From Campylobacterales bacterium (GTDB lineage: Bacteria > Campylobacterota > Campylobacteria > Campylobacterales > QNZT01): DNA of 11,546 bases. The stretch spans positions 1-11,546 of the forward strand of contig JALULO010000095.1 of NCBI GenBank assembly GCA_027056215.1, read 5' to 3'. The notes under the pieces were generated by a model. It did no database searches. It was not told where the DNA came from and was given only the letters and a program-made list of their open reading frames with translations. A program made the position numbers and the translations under genes. Of the stretch, positions 5,799 to 11,546 are shown piece by piece; within the stretch, counting starts at the first letter, position 1, and the number at the start of each line of letters is the position of its first letter.

Positions 5799-7159
5799 GA
5801 CTAATAGCACGATTTTGTATCGATAATTATGACCACTTTGAAGTGATTACCATTTTTGACAAGAAGATAAAAAAGAAAAAATTGGATTATAAAAATCCTA
5901 CAATCAAGAGTATTGCACATAAATATCCTACTGCAATATGGTTTGAACGTAAGATGCATGATGATTTTGGTGTCATGATCAAAGATGCCTATGACAATCG
6001 CCCACTAACCCATCATGAAAGATTTCCTAAGATTCATCCAATGTTAAAATCATTTACAGATAAGAAGATGACATTTGCCCCATTTAAGCCATACAAATAT
6101 GAAGCAGTAAAAGGAGATAGCGTCTTTGAAGTTGCCGTAGGACCTATCCACGCGGGGATCATCGAACCAGGACATTTTCAGTTTTCCCAGTCTGGTGAAG
6201 ATATGTTACATCTTGAAGTACGTCATTTTTATAAATACCGAGGGATTGAAAAAATGCTTGAGGGTAAAACACTTTATGAAGCAAGAACAATCATAGAGCG
6301 AATCAGTGGCAATGAAAGTATTGCATACCAAATTGCATGGTTTAAAATTCTTCTTGATGCCAGTGACTCTACTTATCATAAAAATTTACGAAAATACCAC
6401 GCAATGTTACTAGAATTTGAACGATTGATTCATCACTTGACTGATTTAGGATTTATCCCCAATGATGCCGGTTTTGGTGCGGCACTTGCTGTTGCTTCAA
6501 AACTAACAGAAGATACAAGACGTATGCTTGAAACACTTACAGGACATCGTTTTGGGTTTGGTAGTATTACGTCTACTTGTAAGTCTTATGATAGACAGGC
6601 TGTATTGGATTTTGTCAACACACTAAATGAACAAATAAAATGGTTTCAAAACTGGATTAATGATATACCTTCATTATGGGATAGATTTGATAAAACAGGT
6701 ATTTTATCACAAGAAGAAGCAACTAGATTTGGATGCATTGGTATTGTAGCAAAGGCAAGTGGCATACGGATAGATAGACGAGATAATCACTTTTACCAGA
6801 CACATGGATTTAAACTTCACACAGAAAAGACTGCTGATGTCGCAGCAAGATTTAATGTCAGAATAAAAGAAATTTTTACTAGCTTAGAGTTGATTGGACA
6901 ACTGGTCTATGAAGGACAAAAGAACAAAGCACCAAAAGATTTTAAAGATGGTGATTATATCAGTTTTACAGAAAGCTCAATCGGTGAACTCTGTATGTTT
7001 GTGCGTCTAAAAGATGGCAAAATAGAGAGATTTTTTGCAAGAGACCCCTCTTTTATCAACTGGCAGGCACTACATATCATGATGCCCGGAAATATCATTG
7101 CAGACTTTCCTCTGATTAATAAAAGTTGCGATTTAAGCTATGCCGGAAATGATTTATAA
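5795..7159 (+). CDS. hyfG: HyfG-like NuoCD-type large subunit lacking the [NiFe] cysteines
   Basis: A 454-residue soluble protein combining a short NuoC-like N-terminus (the 'WFERKMHDDFGV' signature at 49-60) with a NuoD / hydrogenase-large-subunit domain ('VGPIHAGIIEPGHFQF' 115-130, 'YRGIEKML' 148-155, 'TGHRFGFG' 249-256). In group 4 hydrogenases the active-site Ni is held by two CxxC pairs. Here the first, normally 'ER(V/I)CGIC', reads 'ERISGNE' (168-174), and the last, normally 'SLDPCxSC', reads 'SCDLSYAG' (444-451). All four ligands are replaced, and the protein stops three residues later, without the tail that the maturation protease removes. It therefore cannot hold a [NiFe] site and should be read as an Ehr-type subunit, possibly quinone- or otherwise redox-linked. 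The N-terminal part is about 100 residues shorter than in E. coli HyfG/HycE. GAGGA lies eight bases before the ATG, which overlaps the hyfF stop. Confidence 0.92.
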   Translation: MRLIARFCIDNYDHFEVITIFDKKIKKKKLDYKNPTIKSIAHKYPTAIWFERKMHDDFGVMIKDAYDNRPLTHHERFPKIHPMLKSFTDKKMTFAPFKPYKYEAVKGDSVFEVAVGPIHAGIIEPGHFQFSQSGEDMLHLEVRHFYKYRGIEKMLEGKTLYEARTIIERISGNESIAYQIAWFKILLDASDSTYHKNLRKYHAMLLEFERLIHHLTDLGFIPNDAGFGAALAVASKLTEDTRRMLETLTGHRFGFGSITSTCKSYDRQAVLDFVNTLNEQIKWFQNWINDIPSLWDRFDKTGILSQEEATRFGCIGIVAKASGIRIDRRDNHFYQTHGFKLHTEKTADVAARFNVRIKEIFTSLELIGQLVYEGQKNKAPKDFKDGDYISFTESSIGELCMFVRLKDGKIERFFARDPSFINWQALHIMMPGNIIADFPLINKSCDLSYAGNDL

Positions 7160-7183
7160 AAAAGTGTTAAAGAGGAGAACAGT

Positions 7184-7693
7184 ATGATACAATTTTGGAA
7201 AAAACGGTTTCAAACCGGCATCTTAACAGAAAATATTGTGCTAGATGTCACTTTGAAACAAACCAAAAAAGAGTTAAAAAATCAGATTTCTAAAAAATTT
7301 GCAGGAAGCCTTGCCATTCGAATGGTAGATAGTGGCAGTTGTAATGCCTGTGAAGCAGAATGCAATGCCCTCTCTAATCCTTATTATAATCTAGAACGCT
7401 TAGGGATTTATTTTGTGGCAAGCCCTAGACACGCAGATGTGATACTTTTAAGCGGTCTTATGACAGCCAACATGTATCACCATGCACTAGACGCATACAA
7501 ACAAATGCCCCAACCCGCATTTATTATCACATTAGGTGATTGCCCTGTGATGAAAGCTCCCTTTGAAGCAGGATTTGCTATCAATGCCCCAGTAAGTCAA
7601 ACATTACCTATATCTTACCACATTCCAGGATGTCCCCCTAAACCATTAGAGATTATAGAAGGATTACTAGATTTTTTAAAACAGCTACCATGA
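7184..7693 (+). CDS. hyfI: HyfI-like / NuoB-like [4Fe-4S] subunit
   Basis: A 169-residue protein of the NuoB / hydrogenase small-subunit family, which carries the proximal (N2-type) [4Fe-4S] cluster at the interface with the NuoD-like subunit. The four expected ligands are present: Cys53 and Cys56 in 'GSCNACE' (51-57), Cys120 in 'TLGDC', and Cys150 in 'PGCPPKP' (148-154). 'SPRHADVILLSG' (80-91) is also a strong family match. An extra Cys60 follows the first pair. The segment after Cys120, normally rich in Gly ('GACxxSGG'), is altered to 'GDCPVMKAPFEAG', which may change the cluster surroundings. AGAGGAG at 7171-7177 gives a clear ribosome-binding site, and the gene follows hyfG by 24 bases. 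No HyfH-type ferredoxin gene separates it from hyfG, unlike E. coli hyf. It is the last gene of the operon. Confidence 0.92.
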   Translation: MIQFWKKRFQTGILTENIVLDVTLKQTKKELKNQISKKFAGSLAIRMVDSGSCNACEAECNALSNPYYNLERLGIYFVASPRHADVILLSGLMTANMYHHALDAYKQMPQPAFIITLGDCPVMKAPFEAGFAINAPVSQTLPISYHIPGCPPKPLEIIEGLLDFLKQLP

Positions 7694-7708
7694 TTTGAGA
7701 AAATTACA

Positions 7709-8986
7709 TTATTTCCAGTAATACAACGCATCATCCCCTAAGATATCTTCGATCTCCAGCAGACGGTTATACTTGGCGAGGCGTTCGCTTCTCGAAGCGG
7801 AACCACTTTTTAGATGTCCACTATCCATCGCTACGGCAAAATCTGCCAGAAAAGTATCTGCTGTTTCACCGCTTCGGTGTGAGAGAAATGACCGCCAACC
7901 ATGATCACGACACATCCGCACCGCATCGACTGTTTGTGTTACCGTACCAATCTGGTTGAGTTTGATCAGTGAAGCATTGGCAGTACGTTCTGCAATACCC
8001 CTTGCGATAAACTTAGTATTAGTAACAAAGATATCATCACCAACGATTTCCAAACCACTACCAAGTTCTCTGGTAAGTTTTGCAAAGCCTGCCCAATCTT
8101 CTTCCCCAAATGGATCTTCCCAGAGCATAATGGGATATTTACGCACCCAATGTCGAATCAACTCAATCATACCCTCTGTACTCAGTTCACCACCACCTGA
8201 TTTGAAGAGATTGTAAATATCTTTTTTCTTAGAGGAAAAAGAAGTTGCCGCACTATCGATACCGATGGAGATATCTTCACCCGGTCTATAACCACTCTTC
8301 TCAATCGCTTCGATAATCAACTCTATCGCTTCTTCATTACTTTTTACATTGGGTGCGAAACCACCTTCATCACCAACTGATGTTGCCAATCCTCTTACTT
8401 TAAGCATACCTTTTAAGGTATGAAATGTCTCTGCTACATAGCGGAGTCCCTCGGAAAAAGTCGGTGCACCGTGCGGAATTGCCATAAATTCCTGAAAATC
8501 AACACTATTGTCAGCATGTTCTCCACCATTTAGGATATTCATACACGGTACGGGAATACGTCTGGCATCGCTACCGCCCATATAACGAAAAAGTTCTTCA
8601 TGATGACTTTGTGCGGCAGCTCTAGCCGCTGCCATTGAAACACCCAAAATCGCATTGGCACCCAGATGACTTTTATTTTCTGTACCATCTATTTCACACA
8701 TAAGACGATCTATCTTTACCTGTTCAACTGCATCCATCCCAATCAACTCAGGTGCAATAATCCCATTAATATTTTGTACCGCTTTTTTGACTCCTTTTCC
8801 ACCATAACGTCCCAAATCTCCATCACGAAGCTCTACTGCTTCATACTCACCCGTACTTGCTCCAGAGGGGACTGAAGCATTTACTCGTGTACCATCCTCC
8901 AACGTCATAAAAACACGTACTGTCGGATTGCCACGTGAATCCAGTATCTCAAGTGCCCGAATTGCTTTTATTTTACTATTTTCCAT
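7709..8986 (-). CDS. eno: Enolase
   Basis: A 425-residue phosphopyruvate hydratase, interconverting 2-phosphoglycerate and phosphoenolpyruvate in the cytoplasm. All main active-site residues are visible: 'SGASTG' (41-46, mobile loop), 'NGGEHADN' (153-160, His157), Glu166 and Glu207 in 'GDEGGF', metal ligands Asp244 ('GIDSAA'), Glu290 ('WEDPF') and Asp317 ('GDDIF'), Lys342 ('KLNQIGT'), 'SHRSGET' (369-375) and Lys393 ('HLKSGS'). The length is normal for the bacterial enzyme. The start at 8986 lies 11 bases inside the end of the upstream flavoprotein gene, with AGAGGAG (8993-8999 on the opposite strand) as ribosome-binding site, so the two are co-transcribed and probably coupled. Many Campylobacterota keep eno beside recA; here it is grouped with an aldolase, so it could be a second copy, which this window cannot settle. 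Confidence 0.97.
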   Translation of the reverse strand: MENSKIKAIRALEILDSRGNPTVRVFMTLEDGTRVNASVPSGASTGEYEAVELRDGDLGRYGGKGVKKAVQNINGIIAPELIGMDAVEQVKIDRLMCEIDGTENKSHLGANAILGVSMAAARAAAQSHHEELFRYMGGSDARRIPVPCMNILNGGEHADNSVDFQEFMAIPHGAPTFSEGLRYVAETFHTLKGMLKVRGLATSVGDEGGFAPNVKSNEEAIELIIEAIEKSGYRPGEDISIGIDSAATSFSSKKKDIYNLFKSGGGELSTEGMIELIRHWVRKYPIMLWEDPFGEEDWAGFAKLTRELGSGLEIVGDDIFVTNTKFIARGIAERTANASLIKLNQIGTVTQTVDAVRMCRDHGWRSFLSHRSGETADTFLADFAVAMDSGHLKSGSASRSERLAKYNRLLEIEDILGDDALYYWK

Positions 8987-10382
8987 GTCCTGCTCCTCTT
9001 TGCATCATCATGCCCATAAAAATTTTCTGTGAAAGTTTTCCAAAGCTTTCACACAAGGTCGGATGAGGGTGAATTGCACCCATCACATCCATCGCACGCA
9101 TTTTATTTGCAACGATTAGTGCTGCTTCACCTGCGAGAGAAGCAGCATCTTCACTTAAAATAGTTACACCAACAATCACACCACCTGATTTATCGATAAC
9201 AAATTTTACAAAACCAAGTGCTTGTTTATCAATCTGTGCTCTAGCATCGGTACTGAAATCATAAGCAACAGTGTTGACATCCATACCGCGACGTTTTGCT
9301 TCTGCTTCGTCAATCCCTACTTGTGACACCTGAGGATCAGTAAAAAGTACCCAGCTATTTTTATCATAATCGACTTTATGTGGATGTGGCGCAAACATAT
9401 TATGCACGACAATACCTGCTTCATAACTTGCTGTATGGGCAAAGCGTGGTGCATTGATACAATCACCACAAGCATATATATGAGTCTGAGAAGATTGTAA
9501 TATTTCATTGACAATCACACCATGGCGATCATAGGTTACATCAACATTTTCAAGCCCCAATGCATTAATATTGGCAATACGTCCAGTCGCTAAAAGTACT
9601 TTTTCACTCTCCAATATCTTTTTTTCATCATCTTGCATATAATAGACCACAAAGCCACCGGCTCCTTCGTCGATTGAGTCCACAGAGATATTGCATTCAA
9701 TGCAGATACCATTTTGAATCATACGCTCCTGAATCACCAAAGCAGCTTCTTTATCTACGTGTTTTAAAATCCGTTCACCCCGCTCCAGCACCGTGCATTT
9801 GGTACCCAGTTTATTAAACATTTGTGCTAGTTCGCAACTAATCGCACCAGCTCCTACAAAAACTATCTCTTTGGGGATTTCTTCTTCAAAGAAAACATCC
9901 CGGTTTGTCCAAGCTTTGCTAACACCACTGCCTTTAAATGGAGGTAGATTAACTTTGCCACCAGTGGCTACGAGCGCTTTGTCAAAACCATATTGCACAC
10001 CTTGTACTTCAATCGTATGCGCATCGACAAATTTCGCTTCCCCTTTCATGAAGGTGAGTGTCGGAAGCTTTTCCATCGCCATAAGCGCCGCTTTGGCACG
10101 TCTTGACAAAATCTCATCTTTATCGCGTAGTACCTCTTCCCAGTGAATCTGAGGGGAAGATTTGAGTTCTACATGAAAATTCTGCGCTTCTTTGAGCATA
10201 GCATATCGGTTTGCGGCATTTTCCAGTACTTTGGAGGGAATACATCCCTCAAAAAGGCACTCCCCACCAGGTTCACCGCGTTTGTCAATCAGCAATACTT
10301 TTTTTCCAAACTGTGCCGATGCCATTGCGGCAGGCGTACCTGCCGGTCCTGCTCCAATAACAATTAAATCATATTTTTCCAT
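8976..10382 (-). CDS. lpd: Dihydrolipoyl dehydrogenase-like FAD/NAD disulfide oxidoreductase
   Basis: A 468-residue class I flavoprotein disulfide reductase. Visible in order: the FAD-binding 'GAGPAG' (10-15), the redox-active disulfide Cys42/Cys47 in 'GGECLFEGCIPSK' (39-51), the NAD-binding 'VGAGAISCELA' (176-186), the second FAD site 'IYACGD' (302-307), and the dimerisation domain ending in 'HPHPTLCE' (438-445), which gives the active-site His440 and Glu445. These are the hallmarks of dihydrolipoyl dehydrogenase, which reoxidises dihydrolipoamide with NAD+; mercuric and related reductases share the fold but usually add further cysteines, which are not seen here. No 2-oxoacid dehydrogenase, glycine-cleavage or lipoyl-domain gene is nearby, so the true substrate is open. 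It starts one base after the aldolase stop, with AAGGGAG as ribosome-binding site, and overlaps eno by 11 bases. A GGEC rather than the usual GGTC precedes the first Cys. Confidence 0.9.
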   Translation of the reverse strand: MEKYDLIVIGAGPAGTPAAMASAQFGKKVLLIDKRGEPGGECLFEGCIPSKVLENAANRYAMLKEAQNFHVELKSSPQIHWEEVLRDKDEILSRRAKAALMAMEKLPTLTFMKGEAKFVDAHTIEVQGVQYGFDKALVATGGKVNLPPFKGSGVSKAWTNRDVFFEEEIPKEIVFVGAGAISCELAQMFNKLGTKCTVLERGERILKHVDKEAALVIQERMIQNGICIECNISVDSIDEGAGGFVVYYMQDDEKKILESEKVLLATGRIANINALGLENVDVTYDRHGVIVNEILQSSQTHIYACGDCINAPRFAHTASYEAGIVVHNMFAPHPHKVDYDKNSWVLFTDPQVSQVGIDEAEAKRRGMDVNTVAYDFSTDARAQIDKQALGFVKFVIDKSGGVIVGVTILSEDAASLAGEAALIVANKMRAMDVMGAIHPHPTLCESFGKLSQKIFMGMMMQRGAGHGK

Positions 10383-10383
10383 C

Positions 10384-11292
10384 TTACTCTCCCTTAATAA
10401 TTTTCATTGCACCATCAACAGATGCATCTTCGACGGTGACTGCGTAAATGGCATTTGCCATGCGAATCGCCTCTTCCAGCGGTCGTTGGTGGATATTGCG
10501 TCCAGTACCGTTACCACGGCTGCCACCTTTATGGATCTGAGCATAAAGTTCGTCAAGAAAAGCGCGTTCATCAACTTTACTCCCACCTTCACACAGGATT
10601 CCTGTACGTCCTGCAGCTTGTGTTACTTCCTTTAAAAGTTCGGGGACAAATTTATTGTTTTGGTACGGTACTTTAAGTTTGGTAAAATCAGCCCCAAGTG
10701 CTGCCCCAACACCTGCTGCACCAGCAATCAGGTGTGCATCGTGTTCATCACTAACATAGTTGCCTTTTGGATAGATCCATAGTACTGCTAAAAGTCCAGC
10801 TTTATGCGCTGAATGAACTATTTGCGCTGCTTCACGAAACATTACATGCTCATGTTCACTCCCAAGATATACCGTATAACCAACCCCTCTGATATTGACT
10901 CCACTACTATTTGCAAAATCAACAACATCCTGCACACCAAGCCACTGTTGTGAATAGGGATCTTTATCCGCATAAGGAATAAGATTTGTTTTTGCATTAA
11001 GCTTAACCAAATAAGGAATTTCTTTATAATCTCGGGCATAACGAGAGATAATCCCAAATTGCGTCGCAAATACACCAATATTTGCCTTAGAAGCAATCTT
11101 AAAAAGATGTTCTGGATCATTATCTTCTGTTGGAATATTCTCACCGTGAAAGTCATTGTTAAGATGTTCAACTTTCTGGTCACCGGCAAAAAGCATCAAC
11201 CGCCCACTCCCATTTGTCACTTTATCAAAGTTCTCTCTAAAAAGTATCTCTTTAATCGGCGGTACATCCGCCGGTAAATAAATTGTGTTCAT
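10384..11292 (-). CDS. Class I fructose-bisphosphate aldolase, DhnA/archaeal type
   Basis: About 302 residues of the DeoC/DhnA-type class I aldolase family, a TIM barrel forming a Schiff base with its substrate. The likely reaction is fructose 1,6-bisphosphate to and from dihydroxyacetone phosphate and glyceraldehyde 3-phosphate. Signs, numbered from the second Met: 'FAGDQKVEHLNNDFHG' near 35-50, 'SGVNIRGVGYTVYLGSE' near 130-146, 'WIYPKG' near 172, 'GADFTKLKVPY' near 200-210 containing the probable Schiff-base Lys (Lys207), and the phosphate-binding 'GNGTGRNIHQR' near 260-270. Two ATGs occur in tandem (11295 and 11292). AAGGAGA is only three bases from the first but six from the second, so I prefer 11292. 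It is the first gene of a three-gene operon with the flavoprotein and enolase. Related DhnA-family aldolases with other substrates exist, so the substrate is inferred from family and from the enolase neighbour. Confidence 0.87.
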   Translation of the reverse strand: MNTIYLPADVPPIKEILFRENFDKVTNGSGRLMLFAGDQKVEHLNNDFHGENIPTEDNDPEHLFKIASKANIGVFATQFGIISRYARDYKEIPYLVKLNAKTNLIPYADKDPYSQQWLGVQDVVDFANSSGVNIRGVGYTVYLGSEHEHVMFREAAQIVHSAHKAGLLAVLWIYPKGNYVSDEHDAHLIAGAAGVGAALGADFTKLKVPYQNNKFVPELLKEVTQAAGRTGILCEGGSKVDERAFLDELYAQIHKGGSRGNGTGRNIHQRPLEEAIRMANAIYAVTVEDASVDGAMKIIKGE

Positions 11293-11321
11293 CATTTTCT
11301 CCTTATAAAAGATTCTGAAAA

Positions 11322-11351
11322 ATTATAGTCCTTTTTAACCTCTTTTGTCTG
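11322..11351 (-). promoter_or_regulatory. Promoter of the aldolase-lpd-eno operon
   Basis: Reading the minus strand, a perfect TATAAT (11327 to 11322) lies about 30 bases before the aldolase start, preceded after an 18-base spacer by CAGACA (11351 to 11346), which matches four of six bases of the -35 consensus. It falls in the only gap of this strand, between the DUF4010-like gene and the aldolase, so it fits as the operon's own sigma-70 promoter. No operator or hairpin is evident around it. Confidence 0.5.
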
Positions 11352-11367
11352 TCAGCTAGTAAACATA

Positions 11368-11546
11368 TTACATCCATCTATAGGGAGCAAATAGTGCCCA
11401 CGCAATCGTACCTATACCTAGTAAAAAGACTACCAAAGCAGAACGAAAGGCAGATTTTCCACCACCAAACCAAAATGCATAAGTAGCTTTAAGGACATTA
11501 TTACTACCCGCCGCAATCAAAATTGCTGAGATGATCTCATGCTGCG
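11368..11546 (-). CDS. DUF4010/MgtC-like membrane protein, C-terminal end (5' part outside window)
   Basis: The minus strand is open from the window edge down to a TAA at 11368-11370, giving the last 58 residues of a protein. The visible part has two hydrophobic segments: 'IISAILIAAGSNNVLKATYA' and, after a short Gly/Lys-rich loop 'FGGGKSAF', 'ALVVFLLGIGTIAWALFA'. The 'A...N...KA' helix and the two-helix ending resemble the C-terminus of DUF4010 proteins, which are often fused to or annotated with the MgtC/SapB family. The function of DUF4010 is not established. With only the C-terminus available, the family call is moderate. It lies about 75 bases upstream of the aldolase on the same strand, with a promoter between, so it is probably a separate transcription unit. 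Confidence 0.5.
   Translation of the reverse strand, partial: QHEIISAILIAAGSNNVLKATYAFWFGGGKSAFRSALVVFLLGIGTIAWALFAPYRWM

Noticed and set aside
6960..7159. 'RDPSF' near residue 416 of HyfG as the lost DPCxxC motif
   Set aside because: In group 4 large subunits a similar 'R.PS..N..AL' segment comes before the real motif; the true site aligns with 'SCDLSYAG' at 444-451, which also lacks both cysteines.
7956..8216. Plus-strand open frame inside eno
   Set aside because: It is the antisense shadow of the conserved enolase catalytic region; no ribosome-binding site and no family resemblance.
10192..10635. Plus-strand 147-codon open frame over the aldolase/flavoprotein junction
   Set aside because: It is antisense to two strongly conserved enzymes and shows no recognisable protein features.

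Overview
The window is AT-rich bacterial DNA, probably from a Campylobacterota (epsilonproteobacterial) organism of the Sulfurovum/Sulfurimonas type. I infer this from base composition, the tightly overlapping genes and the protein style; no rRNA or other taxonomic marker is present, so the placement is tentative. Nearly all of it is coding.

Region 1 (1-970) is a small, degraded accessory patch. It holds the 3' part of a RelE/ParE-type toxin gene, a decayed stretch ending in the C-terminus of a BrnT-type toxin, an apparently intact BrnA/CopG-type antitoxin (orphaned), and about 165 bases of stop-rich DNA. It contains several small repeats and no gene for a metabolic function.

Region 2 (971-7693, + strand) is a six-gene operon in the order hyfB-hyfC-hyfE-hyfF-hyfG-hyfI, with ATGA overlaps or near-zero spacing. 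It encodes a membrane complex of the complex I / group 4 hydrogenase superfamily: two antiporter-like subunits (HyfB, HyfF), a NuoH-like subunit (HyfC), a HyfE/NuoK-like subunit, a NuoCD-like large subunit (HyfG) and a NuoB-like [4Fe-4S] subunit (HyfI). The main point is that HyfG lacks all four Ni-binding cysteines and the cleavable C-terminal tail, so this is not a hydrogenase. It fits the poorly understood 'energy-converting hydrogenase related' (Ehr) class. No ferredoxin-type subunit (HyfA/HyfH) lies within the run, and hyfB seems to have lost its 5' end at the junction with region 1.

Region 3 (7709-11292, - strand, convergent with region 2) is a compact operon transcribed in the order class I (DhnA-type) fructose-bisphosphate aldolase, dihydrolipoyl dehydrogenase-like flavoprotein, enolase. 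A TATAAT-type promoter precedes the aldolase. The aldolase and enolase suggest a gluconeogenic/glycolytic module; the flavoprotein's partner is not visible.

Region 4 (11368-11546, - strand) is the 3' end of a membrane protein resembling the DUF4010/MgtC family, cut by the window edge.

No tRNA, rRNA, CRISPR array, complete insertion sequence or riboswitch was seen.
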